Positions 1-7,160 of a stretch of DNA of 33,704 nucleotides are shown piece after piece; the first letter of the stretch is position 1, and each line of letters opens with the position of its first letter. Under the pieces are notes generated by a model. That model was not told where the DNA came from. It made no database searches and saw nothing but the letters and a program-made list of their open reading frames with translations. Made by a program: the position numbers and the translations under genes. This DNA is from Candidatus Omnitrophota bacterium. GTDB taxonomy: Bacteria; Omnitrophota; Gorgyraeia; Zapsychrales; Fredricksoniimonadaceae. The DNA is taken from NCBI GenBank assembly GCA_903901225.1, contig CAIUQE010000032.1, forward strand, positions 1 through 33,704. Reading direction: 5' to 3'.

Positions 1-11
1 ATTTGGTTCAT
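1..11 (-). CDS. 5' end of an unidentified gene (partial)
   Basis: An ATG at 11-9 on the minus strand opens the codons for Met-Asn-Gln and runs off the left edge of the window. A GGAGG ribosome binding site lies at 25-21, nine bases upstream, which is why I call a gene start here. Nothing can be said about its product. It is divergent from the parvulin gene at 156. Confidence 0.4.
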
Positions 12-25
12 GATTTTTCGCCTCC

Positions 26-155
26 TTGAGGAACAGAATAAACGTTTCTTTGGGGGGAGACAAGCGTAATAATCAGAACTGTCTGAAAAGACAGAAGATA
101 AGAAAATCAAAAGCTAAAACTTTTGACAGAACGCATAAAAAAATAAGGAGATCGT
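26..155. other. Divergent intergenic region with a small GAAA-loop hairpin
   Basis: This gap separates the partial minus-strand gene from the plus-strand parvulin gene and must hold the promoters of both. A perfect 6-bp stem (CTGTCT and AGACAG) closed by GAAA lies at 79-94, about 60 bases before the parvulin start. It could sit in the parvulin leader. I do not see a convincing -35/-10 pair. Confidence 0.3.
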
Positions 156-437
156 ATGGCAGTCATGGCTCAAGCGCGTCACATTTTGGTCCCGACCGAG
201 AAAGAGTGTTTGTCCCTGAAACAGCAGATCGACGCCGGCGCGAAATTTGAAGATGTGGCCAAAAAGCATTCCAAGTGCCCTTCGGGCAACGAAGGCGGGA
301 ATTTGGGGACGTTCTCCAAGGGGCAAATGGTCCCCGAATTCGATACCGTGGTATTTAGCGCGGACGTGAACAAGGTCCATGGCCCCGTGAAGACCCAGTT
401 CGGCTACCATCTCATCGAGATCACCAAGCGCGGCTGA
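156..437 (+). CDS. Small parvulin-type peptidyl-prolyl cis-trans isomerase (PpiC-like)
   Basis: A stand-alone 93-residue parvulin domain with no signal peptide or membrane segment, so probably cytoplasmic. Parvulins catalyse cis-trans isomerisation of X-Pro peptide bonds. Family signatures visible in order are an N-terminal ARHILV strand, the CPSGNEGGNLGTFSKGQMVPEFD block (the GG-LG-F and M-P-F residues line the active site), and the C-terminal GPVKTQFGYHLIEI strand with the conserved His. The length matches E. coli PpiC (about 93 residues). The start is supported by AAGGAG seven bases upstream. It is one of only two clear plus-strand genes and ends at a convergent terminator shared with the EamA gene. 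Confidence 0.93.
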   Translation: MAVMAQARHILVPTEKECLSLKQQIDAGAKFEDVAKKHSKCPSGNEGGNLGTFSKGQMVPEFDTVVFSADVNKVHGPVKTQFGYHLIEITKRG

Positions 438-461
438 TCGTTCGGGCCGCGCGTGAATGAA

Positions 462-492
462 AAGCCCTCGCTTCTGCGGGGGCTTTTTATTT
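462..492. terminator. Bidirectional intrinsic terminator
   Basis: A GC-rich hairpin with arms AAAAGCCC and GGGGCTTTT and inner CGC/GCG pairs is flanked by A-runs and T-runs on both sides. It lies between the convergent parvulin (plus) and EamA (minus) genes and overlaps the last codons of the latter. It can end both transcripts. Confidence 0.75.
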
Positions 493-909
493 CAAAATAA
501 CAATGAATGTCCCGGCCACGATCAACCCCGCGCCGAGCCACTGGAAGATGTTCAGGTGTTCGCCGAGGAACGCGACCGACAAAAGGATCGCGACAGCCAG
601 GCTCATCTTATCGATCGGCGCGACGATGGAGGCCGGCCCGCCCTGCAACGCGCGGTAATAACAAAGCCAGGAAAGCCCCGTGGTAATGCCGGACAGGATG
701 AGGAATACCAGGCAGCGCTTGTCAAGCAGCCAGGGCGCCTTCCATTCATGGCGCATCCCGACGAGTAAACACAAAAAAACCAGGATAACAATGGTCCTGA
801 TCAGCGTCGCCAGGTTGGAAGGGATATCCTTCACGCCCACCTTGGCCAGCACCGCCGTTAATCCGGCAAAAAGAGCTGATCCGATAGCGAAAATTTTCCA
901 GTCCGGCAT
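487..909 (-). CDS. EamA-domain (DMT superfamily) small membrane transporter
   Basis: 140 residues with about five hydrophobic segments, covering a single EamA repeat. Typical DMT exporters of about 300 residues have two such repeats; single-repeat members of this size are known and probably dimerise. Family hallmarks are the N-terminal Ala/Gly-rich helix, the RTIVILVFL segment, the GLSWLCYYRAL motif with the following GPASIVAPI loop, and the terminal FLGEHLNIFQWLGAGLIVAG stretch. The substrate is unknown. AAGGAAAATAGG precedes the start. It is the last gene of the run beginning at the promoter at 5094, 20 bases after the alcohol dehydrogenase stop. Confidence 0.88.
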   Translation of the reverse strand: MPDWKIFAIGSALFAGLTAVLAKVGVKDIPSNLATLIRTIVILVFLCLLVGMRHEWKAPWLLDKRCLVFLILSGITTGLSWLCYYRALQGGPASIVAPIDKMSLAVAILLSVAFLGEHLNIFQWLGAGLIVAGTFIVILK

Positions 910-929
910 CCTATTTTCCTTATTCCACG

Positions 930-1985
930 TCAGGCCTTCAGTGACGCCATATCGATCACAAAACGGTATTTCACGTCGCTTTTCAACATCCGCTCATACG
1001 CTTCATTGATGTCCTGTATCCTGATCACTTCAACATCCGAGGTGATCCCGTGTTTGCCGCAGAAATCGAGCATGGCCTGCGTTTCCGCGATGCCGCCGAT
1101 CACGGAACCTGCCACCGACTTGCGCCCCATGATCAGCGAAACGGTATTCAGGACCGGCTCAAGCCCGCCTAAATACCCGACCAGCACCAGCGTCCCGTTA
1201 AGCGACAAGGTCGGCAGATACGGATTAAGGTCGTGGACATAAGGCACGGTATCGATGATCAGGTCAAACTTGCCTTTAACCGCGGCCATCTGCTTTTCAT
1301 CCGTGGAAAGCACAACATACTTCGCGCCCAGACGGCGGGCGTCCTTTTCCTTGCCCGGTGAACGGGTGAACAGCGTGACATCCGCGCCCATCGCCTTAGC
1401 CAGTTTCAACGCCATATGGCCAAGTCCGCCGAGACCGACCACCGCGACCTTGCTCTTTTTCCCGACGTTCCAGTGGCGCAAGGGCGAGTATGTCGTGATC
1501 CCGGCGCACAGCAAAGGCGCGGCGGCCTTCAGGTCCAGCCCCTCGGGTATCTTCACGACAAATTTATCCGACACGACGATCTTGTCTGAATAACCGCCGA
1601 ACATCGGCATTTTATCATGACGATCAGCCGCGTTGTACGTGAATGTCGGGAATTCCTCGCAATACTGTTCAAGGCCCTGTTCGCAGGCCGCGCAATGCTG
1701 ACAGGAATCGACCATGCACCCGACGCCGACATGATCCCCCTTCCTGAAGCGTTTGACCTTCGGCCCGACGCTTGCGACGCGGCCTATGATCTCATGCCCC
1801 GGCACCATCGGATACGCGCTGTTCCCCCAGTCGTTGCGGGCCTGATGCAGGTCCGAATGGCATACGCCGCAATAAAGGATCTCGATGAGCACGTCATCCT
1901 CGCGCGGATCGCGACGCGTGAAGCTGAACGGCCCCAAATTGTCCTTCGCGGACTTCGTCGCGTAACCGGATACATTCATCGCCAT
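930..1985 (-). CDS. Zinc-dependent NAD(P) alcohol dehydrogenase, cinnamyl-alcohol/YahK-type
   Basis: A 351-residue medium-chain dehydrogenase that interconverts aldehydes and alcohols with NAD(P)H. Catalytic zinc ligands are visible at Cys42 (CGVCHSD) and His64-Glu65 (PGHE). The structural zinc lobe is CQHCAACEQGLEQYC, with Cys95, 98, 101 and 109. The Rossmann motif GLGGLGH follows around residue 185. The CHSD plus GHEIIGRV pattern points to the CAD/YahK/YjgB group, usually NADP-linked aldehyde reductases; the physiological substrate is not readable. GGAGG eight bases upstream decides the start at 1985 over a longer upstream frame. It follows the P-type ATPase by 25 bases and shares its operon. 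Coupling to a metal pump suggests reactive-aldehyde detoxification under stress, which is inference. Confidence 0.92.
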   Translation of the reverse strand: MAMNVSGYATKSAKDNLGPFSFTRRDPREDDVLIEILYCGVCHSDLHQARNDWGNSAYPMVPGHEIIGRVASVGPKVKRFRKGDHVGVGCMVDSCQHCAACEQGLEQYCEEFPTFTYNAADRHDKMPMFGGYSDKIVVSDKFVVKIPEGLDLKAAAPLLCAGITTYSPLRHWNVGKKSKVAVVGLGGLGHMALKLAKAMGADVTLFTRSPGKEKDARRLGAKYVVLSTDEKQMAAVKGKFDLIIDTVPYVHDLNPYLPTLSLNGTLVLVGYLGGLEPVLNTVSLIMGRKSVAGSVIGGIAETQAMLDFCGKHGITSDVEVIRIQDINEAYERMLKSDVKYRFVIDMASLKA

Positions 1986-2010
1986 TGTCTTTTCCTCCGT
2001 TTTTAAGAAC

Positions 2011-4185
2011 TTACCCCACCGCCGCGGCAAGGCCCTCCGTGACCGGGACCTTCCAGGAAAGAGGCGCCACCTTGACCTTCATCTTCCTTGCCAAAGAAGA
2101 TCTTCGGGCGGCCGGCCGGACCGAATTCAACGTTGCCAGCACGGATGCCCCGTCGCTGAACGCGCTGGATAATGTCGGCGAAAGGGCTCCGAAAGCGGCT
2201 GCCGTAAAAACACCGCCATTGATCAGATAAAGGATATTCCGGTTGGCCTTGATAATGCCGATGGTATTCGCGGCGAACTGGAACGCTTCCTCGATCTTCC
2301 ATAAATTTTCTTCCAATAGTATAACATCGGCCGCCTGCTTGGCCAGTTCAACGCCATTCATGACGGTGATCCCCACATCGGCGACCACCAGCGCGGGCGA
2401 ATCGTTGATCCCGTCACCGACCACGACGACCGTGTGCCCCTGGGCCTGAAGTTCCTTGATATAATCCACTTTCATTTCCGGCAGGGCTGAGGCGACATAA
2501 GCATCAACGCCGGCTTCGCGGGCGATCGCGCGCGCGACTTTCGCGTTATCGCCGGTCAGCATGACGATCTTCTTTATGCCCCGGTCGCGCAACGCCTTCA
2601 CCACGGCCCTGGCTTCGGGGCGCAGAACATCAAGATAAGATATCAAGCCGGCGAGCTTGCCATTGACCGCGAGAAAAAGTGCCGCCTTCCCCGCGTCGGA
2701 CCACACGGCGATCGTCGGCAGCGCCGCGGTCACATCAACGCCGTTATCGGCCATGAATTTCTCCGAACCAATCATCACCTTCTTGCCGCCGACCCGCGCT
2801 TCAACCCCGTGGCCAATGTGATATTTTATTTCATGGGCTTCCGGCACGGCTATCCCAAGCTCTTTAACCCTGTGGCTTATTCCCGCCGCTACCGGATGGG
2901 TGAATTTGCATTCCGCGGCCGCCGCGAACGCCAGGACTTCATCCGGCGTGAAGTTCTTGTCCAGTGCCATGTGATCATGGACAAGCGGACGGCCTTCGGT
3001 CAACGTCCCGGTCTTGTCAAAAACCACCGTATCCGCTTTATTCAACTTTTCAAAGCTCTTGCCACCCTTGATCAGGATGCCTGAACGGGCGGCCTGTATC
3101 ATCTGCGCCAGGAACGCTGTCGGCGCTGAAACACGCATCCCGGTCCCGAAATCAACGATGATCATGGACGTGAAACGGCTTAATGACCCGGAGATCATGG
3201 CCACGGCCGCGCTGATCCCCAATGCCGGCAGGACCAGGCTGTCGCCGAACTTGCGCGCGTAATCATCGATCTCGGTCCTCGACTCGGCGCCTTCAGTGAC
3301 GATCCTCACGATCTCGGCCACACTTGTCTTATTGCCGACCCGCTCGGCCAGGACTTTTAGCACCCCGTCGATAACCGCGGTCCCGGCGTAAACCTTGTCT
3401 TTTTCGGCCTTCAAGGCCGGCATGCTTTCTCCGGTGAGCGACTTCTGGTCGACCGACGAAACCCCGCTGGTCACTTCACCATCGACAGGGATCACCTCCC
3501 CGGCATAAACAAAGACCTGATCGCCAACCTTGATCTGCAATACAGGCAGCCTGACCTTCTCCCCGTCACGCTCGACCCAGGCCTCGCGTTTCTCAAACGA
3601 CAGCATGTCGCTCATGATCTTTTTAGCCTCGGCCGAGGTTTTGGTGCGGATAAGGTTGGCCACATTCAGGATCACCGACATGAACGCGACGGCTGAATAG
3701 TTGCCCTGCAACTGCGCCGTGATGTGGGCGAGCGCGTCGAGAAAATCCACGCTCAACCTTTTGTCCTGCACCAGGGCGCTGTACGCCCGCGCGTAAACAG
3801 GCCATGACAGCAGGATAAGGAGCATGTTGATCGCCGCGGCAGGAAGCGTCCCGTACACGGTCAACAGGAGCGTCACGACGGAAATACCAAGGCTGGTTTT
3901 GGGATATTGGTCGAGGTTGAAACGGCCGGCCGGCATAAAACCCGCGGGATCCGGAAAAAGCTCGATCGCCGGAACGGAAAGGTCATTCACGTAGGCCCTT
4001 ACCGCCGACTCGCTCATGACCGAGCCGTCAAATTTTACGAGGACATGTTTTCCCAGCATGCTCACCGCGGCCACGCCATCCGTCCCCGACAGCACGGCCT
4101 TGAGCTTATGCAGGCGCAAACGGCCGCGCCCGGCATGCGGCAATCGCAATAACAAGCTTTCCGTCGGGCGGGCTTCATCGTTCAT
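2011..4185 (-). CDS. P1B-type heavy-metal-like P-type ATPase with noncanonical membrane metal site
   Basis: A 724-residue cation-pumping ATPase of the inner membrane. The actuator TGES motif is at 251-254, the phosphorylated Asp390 is in DKTGT, the P1B-specific His-Pro dipeptide is at 430-431, and the hinge GDGIND is at 590-595. The N-terminal 80 residues resemble a degenerate HMA domain (HMA_2-like) with no CxxC. The helix before the phosphorylation domain, which normally carries CPC, SPC or a similar metal site, instead reads GTGMRVSAPTA (347-357). No Cys is present there, so the substrate cannot be assigned by the usual P1B subclass rules. The penultimate helix contains SDGASVLATLNSVR. AAGG lies five bases before the ATG. 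It starts 10 bases after a 52-residue single-helix protein, reminiscent of the small membrane partners of mycobacterial CtpC-type pumps. Confidence 0.93.
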   Translation of the reverse strand: MNDEARPTESLLLRLPHAGRGRLRLHKLKAVLSGTDGVAAVSMLGKHVLVKFDGSVMSESAVRAYVNDLSVPAIELFPDPAGFMPAGRFNLDQYPKTSLGISVVTLLLTVYGTLPAAAINMLLILLSWPVYARAYSALVQDKRLSVDFLDALAHITAQLQGNYSAVAFMSVILNVANLIRTKTSAEAKKIMSDMLSFEKREAWVERDGEKVRLPVLQIKVGDQVFVYAGEVIPVDGEVTSGVSSVDQKSLTGESMPALKAEKDKVYAGTAVIDGVLKVLAERVGNKTSVAEIVRIVTEGAESRTEIDDYARKFGDSLVLPALGISAAVAMISGSLSRFTSMIIVDFGTGMRVSAPTAFLAQMIQAARSGILIKGGKSFEKLNKADTVVFDKTGTLTEGRPLVHDHMALDKNFTPDEVLAFAAAAECKFTHPVAAGISHRVKELGIAVPEAHEIKYHIGHGVEARVGGKKVMIGSEKFMADNGVDVTAALPTIAVWSDAGKAALFLAVNGKLAGLISYLDVLRPEARAVVKALRDRGIKKIVMLTGDNAKVARAIAREAGVDAYVASALPEMKVDYIKELQAQGHTVVVVGDGINDSPALVVADVGITVMNGVELAKQAADVILLEENLWKIEEAFQFAANTIGIIKANRNILYLINGGVFTAAAFGALSPTLSSAFSDGASVLATLNSVRPAARRSSLARKMKVKVAPLSWKVPVTEGLAAAVG

Positions 4186-4195
4186 GGCCGCCTTG

Positions 4196-4354
4196 TCAAA
4201 CCTTGCCGGTTACGCTTTTGGCCTTAACGGCTTTACGGCGCGCTTCCATATGTTCCACAAGTTTTGTCGCGCCATGCTCACCGAATATCCATCCGAACGC
4301 CAGCAGCGCGCCGGCTCCGACGAGCCTGGCCGCCACGATCGCAAGATTTACCAT
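4196..4354 (-). CDS. Small single-span membrane protein upstream of the P-type ATPase
   Basis: 52 residues: a hydrophobic helix (about 4-26), then a short Lys/Arg-rich tail with HMEARRKAVKAK. GGAGG seven bases before the second of two adjacent ATGs sets the start at 4354. The open frame extends further upstream, but that part overlaps the preceding gene. It ends 10 bases before the ATPase. Small one-helix proteins next to metal ATPases are known in mycobacteria (PacL proteins with CtpC, CtpG and CtpV), where they assist the pump. Similarity here is of arrangement, not clear sequence homology. I do not recognise a family. Confidence 0.7.
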   Translation of the reverse strand: MVNLAIVAARLVGAGALLAFGWIFGEHGATKLVEHMEARRKAVKAKSVTGKV

Positions 4355-4394
4355 AAACATACCTCCAGGAGATCTATCTTTTCGGCCGCCCGGT

Positions 4395-4913
4395 TCACGC
4401 CATGGCCAGCTTACGCGCCACGGACGTCCTGCCTCTGGCCGTGCCTTTTCTTGCGCCCGAAGCAACCCTGCCGCGCTTTCTTCGTCCGGCGACGGCAGGT
4501 TCTGCGATGAGGGCCCTCTTGGGGCCACCCACGGGGCCATCCCAGAGGCGTTTGAGCAAATATGTCGCCGTAATAGCGGCGGTAACCGGAAGGACCGAAG
4601 GCGCTATGAACAATAATCCCGTCCGGGCCACGGCATTGCCGGCCACAATGCCGATCATGGTGCAGATCCCCATTTTTCCCGACTCATTGACCGTATCCGC
4701 GATAGCTTCTCCGGCGGTCTTCCGGTGTTTCATATAATCGATCCTGTTGGTGACCGCGTTCAGGGCAATGTTCACGGCGAACGCGATAAGCCCGGTAAAG
4801 AACGGGTTTGCCATTCCCGCCTGCAAATATACCCGGCCTTCCTGCGGCAACTCCATGATCCAGGGAGTCGCGTGCTGCGCGGCCACGATGGGCACTGGTC
4901 TGGGTGTGATCAT
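4395..4913 (-). CDS. Membrane protein of unknown function with Arg/Lys-rich C-terminal tail
   Basis: 172 residues. Two hydrophobic regions (about 36-52 and 82-116) flank a soluble loop containing DYMKHRKTAGEAIADT. The last 40 residues are strongly basic (RRKRGRVASGARKG). AAGGAGG six bases upstream of the ATG at 4913 fixes the start. It is the first gene after the dyad promoter at 5094-5048, with a leader of about 130 bases, and is followed by the 52-residue protein and the ATPase. I do not recognise the family. The two-helix layout with a charged loop loosely recalls MamC-like proteins, but I would not assign that. The basic tail could contact nucleic acid, peptidoglycan or phospholipid head groups. 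Confidence 0.75.
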   Translation of the reverse strand: MITPRPVPIVAAQHATPWIMELPQEGRVYLQAGMANPFFTGLIAFAVNIALNAVTNRIDYMKHRKTAGEAIADTVNESGKMGICTMIGIVAGNAVARTGLLFIAPSVLPVTAAITATYLLKRLWDGPVGGPKRALIAEPAVAGRRKRGRVASGARKGTARGRTSVARKLAMA

Positions 4914-5047
4914 ATCCCGCCTCCTTAAATAAATGAACGCCGCGTTAACTCCGTGCGACATTAACGCCGATCCATGACCGTTACCGGAGCTCTGCGCGTC
5001 TCTCCGGAGGTTTTATCGCCTGGATTACATTACTTATGCGTAATAGT
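4914..5047 (-). other. Leader of the ATPase operon with a strong hairpin
   Basis: The roughly 130-base region between the inferred start site of the 5094-5048 promoter and the first ATG holds a hairpin with arms CCGGAG and CTCCGG (about 4984-5007) and no apparent gene. It may protect or regulate the leader. Confidence 0.3.
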
Positions 5048-5094
5048 ATTTTAAGATGGGGGGGGAACGAATCAATTGTACCAAGGTACAATTG
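5048..5094 (-). promoter_or_regulatory. Dyad-controlled promoter P1 (copy 1 of a four-copy motif)
   Basis: A perfect 22-bp palindrome occupies 5073-5094: arms CAATTGTACC and GGTACAATTG around a 2-bp centre. Its downstream end merges into a -35 TTGATT (5075-5070), followed after 16 bases by -10 TAAAAT (5053-5048). The dyad centre is about 42 bases upstream of the inferred start. It drives the minus-strand run 4913-487. The same layout recurs at 8952, 17195 and 26271. This copy begins only eight bases past the cupin stop codon. Confidence 0.75.
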
Positions 5095-5102
5095 CGCTGC
5101 GG

Positions 5103-5462
5103 TCAATGGACGGCTTCATCTTCTTGCCGCCAGCCCGGATCAACGATGCAGACGAACACCAGGTCCTCAACGGCCCCACTCTCGATCCACTGGAGGGCCA
5201 TCGGCGGGATATCGACCATATCACCGGGCCGTACGGCGGCAACCTCATCATTGATGTGCATCCGCCCTTCCCCCCGCAGGATGTAGTAGACCTCGGAGGT
5301 GCGCAGGCTGTGCGGCTTTGTGCGCTGCCCGGCGGGAACAATGGCATGCGCCAGGCTGTAACGGAACGCCCGCGGCTGGGTCGCCGCGTTGGCCAATTCC
5401 CTGAGGGTGCACCCGTCTCCCGCCGTGAAAGGAACGCAATCATTCAAACGTGTGATGTTCAT
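5103..5462 (-). CDS. Small cupin-domain protein
   Basis: A 119-residue single cupin barrel. The first conserved motif is recognisable as PAGQRTKPHSLRTSEVYYILRGEG and the second as PGDMVDIPPMALQWIES. The usual HxH pair is reduced to one His (residue about 51) with the following Glu, and the His of motif 2 is replaced by Gln, so metal binding is weakened or altered. Function cannot be assigned: stand-alone cupins range from sugar isomerases to sensors. It lies between the terminator at 5562-5594 and promoter P1, so it is probably a separate transcript. AAAGG five bases upstream is a weak ribosome site. A TATTAT -10-like sequence lies in the gap upstream. Confidence 0.85.
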   Translation of the reverse strand: MNITRLNDCVPFTAGDGCTLRELANAATQPRAFRYSLAHAIVPAGQRTKPHSLRTSEVYYILRGEGRMHINDEVAAVRPGDMVDIPPMALQWIESGAVEDLVFVCIVDPGWRQEDEAVH

Positions 5463-5561
5463 ACATGCCTTTGGGTAGAAATTACGGTAGCACTCTTGGC
5501 CAATTTATTCATAATACCACAAAGTATTATCTGTTCAGCTCCCGTAGAAAGACGGCCTCAA

Positions 5562-5594
5562 AAGAAAAACCCCCATGCGTTGCGCATGAGGGCC
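5562..5594 (-). terminator. Intrinsic terminator of the decarboxylase/dehydrogenase operon
   Basis: On the minus strand a stem with arms CCCTCATGCG and CGCATGGGGG and a CAA loop runs straight into TTTTTC. It lies about 35 bases after the stop of the 61-residue membrane protein and ends the operon that starts at 8952. Confidence 0.85.
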
Positions 5595-5628
5595 GCCTCC
5601 GGAAAACCGGGCTGAACAGCGATCTTAG

Positions 5629-5814
5629 TTACGCCTGGGCATACCCCTCGTAAAATGATTCCTTCGCGTCATCAATGGCCAAACCCACCTTTTCACCCGT
5701 CCTGGCGATCGCGCCCTTGACGCCCCGGATGACCCCCGGCGCCTGCTTCTTCAAAATTTTGTACCCGACCACGCCGACAAAAACCACGCCCACGACTGTC
5801 AATAGCGCTTTCAT
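5629..5814 (-). CDS. Small membrane protein (YtxH-like layout)
   Basis: 61 residues: an N-terminal hydrophobic helix (3-18, LLTVVGVVFVGVVGY), then an amphipathic, Lys- and Ala-rich helix with VKGAIARTGEKVG. AGGAGG five bases before the ATG supports the start. It is the last gene before the terminator at 5562 and follows the 62-residue membrane protein by 13 bases. One helix plus a charged coil is typical of YtxH-like or phage-shock-like stress proteins, but no diagnostic motif is visible, so the family stays open. Confidence 0.75.
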   Translation of the reverse strand: MKALLTVVGVVFVGVVGYKILKKQAPGVIRGVKGAIARTGEKVGLAIDDAKESFYEGYAQA

Positions 5815-5827
5815 AACCGCCTCCTGT

Positions 5828-6016
5828 TCATTCTTTTTTACCGACGATCAGGTCATTGATATCTTTTTCCTTGCCTTCATCGATGGAAACTGAGGTTGTC
5901 TCCTCCGAAGGCGTGCCGCAACACGACTTCTTTTTCCCAAAGAGATTGGACAGCACCGCGCCCGCCCCCATCGACACCAGAATAATTGCCACCGTTGTCA
6001 GTGAAATCGGTTCCAT
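5828..6016 (-). CDS. Small membrane protein with Cys-Cys-Gly motif
   Basis: 62 residues: one N-terminal transmembrane helix (about 6-26), then FGKKKSCCGTPSE and an acidic tail. The adjacent cysteines directly after the membrane could bind a metal or form a disulfide. AAGGAGG lies upstream of the ATG. It sits between the Zn alcohol dehydrogenase and the 61-residue protein in one operon. The family is not recognised. Being cotranscribed with a decarboxylase and dehydrogenase suggests a membrane-associated stress role, which is inference. Confidence 0.75.
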   Translation of the reverse strand: MEPISLTTVAIILVSMGAGAVLSNLFGKKKSCCGTPSEETTSVSIDEGKEKDINDLIVGKKE

Positions 6017-6038
6017 GTTCCTGTCCTCCTTTGATGGT

Positions 6039-7148
6039 TCAGACCATTCCAGGATGAATTATTTTTTCGCGCGCGGTCGTGATCGTCACCTTTAACGCGT
6101 GTTCCTTTGCGGCATTCGCAAAGGTGTCGTACGCTTTCAGGATCTCCGACAACCTGAACCGGTGGCTCACGAGCTTCTTTGAGTCAAGGCTTCCGCGCTC
6201 AACCATCCCGAGCAGCATTGACGTTGTGCCCGCATCGACCAGGCGCGTCGTCAGCGTGATATTCGAAGCCCAGAGCTTTTCAAGGTTAAGCGTGACCGGC
6301 TTGCCGTGAACGCCGACATTGGCCATGCGCCCGCCTGGCGCGATGATCAGCTGGCAGATATCAAAGGTCGCCGGGATGCCGACAGCTTCAATGGCCACAT
6401 CAACCCCTTCGGCGCGCGTCAGCGCCATGACCCGCTCCGCTGCCTTTCCGTCAGAACTGTTCACGGCCTTTGTGGCGCCGAATGAACGGGCGACCTCCAG
6501 CCGGTTATCATCAAGATCGATCATGATGATCTCCGCCGGAGAGTAAAGTTTGACGGCAAGCAAGGCCGCAAGGCCCACCGGACCGGCGCCGACGATCGCG
6601 ACAATGTCCCCGGGCTTCACCTGCCCGCACAACGCGCCGCATTCCATCCCGGTCGGAAGGATACAGCTCAGCATGACCGCCGCTTCATCATCGATCTCAG
6701 GCGTCAAGAGCCGCAGGCCGGTATCCGCGTAAGGGACCCTGACATATTCGGCCTGCGTGCCATCGATGCTGTTGCCCAGAAGCCAACCGCCGGTTCGGCA
6801 GTGCGAATACATCGCTTTCCTGCAAAAGCTGCACCGTCCGCACGCCGTGATCAAAGAAATAAGGACCTTGTCACCCTTTTTAAAATTCAGGACGTTCGTT
6901 CCCATCTCTTCAACAACCCCGACACCTTCATGACCGAGAATACGCCCGTCAACGACCGTCGGTACGTCGCCCTTTAGAATGTGCAGATCGGTCCCGCAGA
7001 TCGTTGTTGTCGTGATCCGCACGACGGCATCCGTTGGCTGCAGGATCACCGGCTTTGGCCTGTCCTCCAACACCAGCTTATGGGGCCCGTGAAAAACAAG
7101 GGCCTTCATCATGGCCATGCTCTTGCCATTATCAGCAGGTTTTGCCAT
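6039..7148 (-). CDS. Zinc-dependent alcohol dehydrogenase (medium-chain family)
   Basis: 369 residues. The catalytic zinc is bound by Cys51 (CGTDLH) and His73-Glu74 (GHEG). The structural zinc lobe has Cys103, 106, 109 and 117. The NAD-binding motif GAGPVG appears near residue 187, followed by an acidic residue typical of NAD preference (IIMIDLDDNR). This belongs to the large Adh/threonine-dehydrogenase-like group that reduces aldehydes to alcohols. It follows the 2-keto acid decarboxylase by only 12 bases, so the two probably act in sequence: decarboxylation to an aldehyde, then reduction to an alcohol with NADH oxidation. GGAAAG seven bases upstream supports the first ATG; an internal Met pair at 13-14 is an alternative. 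Confidence 0.92.
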   Translation of the reverse strand: MAKPADNGKSMAMMKALVFHGPHKLVLEDRPKPVILQPTDAVVRITTTTICGTDLHILKGDVPTVVDGRILGHEGVGVVEEMGTNVLNFKKGDKVLISLITACGRCSFCRKAMYSHCRTGGWLLGNSIDGTQAEYVRVPYADTGLRLLTPEIDDEAAVMLSCILPTGMECGALCGQVKPGDIVAIVGAGPVGLAALLAVKLYSPAEIIMIDLDDNRLEVARSFGATKAVNSSDGKAAERVMALTRAEGVDVAIEAVGIPATFDICQLIIAPGGRMANVGVHGKPVTLNLEKLWASNITLTTRLVDAGTTSMLLGMVERGSLDSKKLVSHRFRLSEILKAYDTFANAAKEHALKVTITTAREKIIHPGMV

Positions 7149-7160
7149 TGTCTTTCCTTT

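Noticed and set aside
26-250. Open frame overlapping the parvulin start on plus
   Set aside because: Different frame from the clear parvulin domain, Lys/Arg-rich composition without motifs and no ribosome site.
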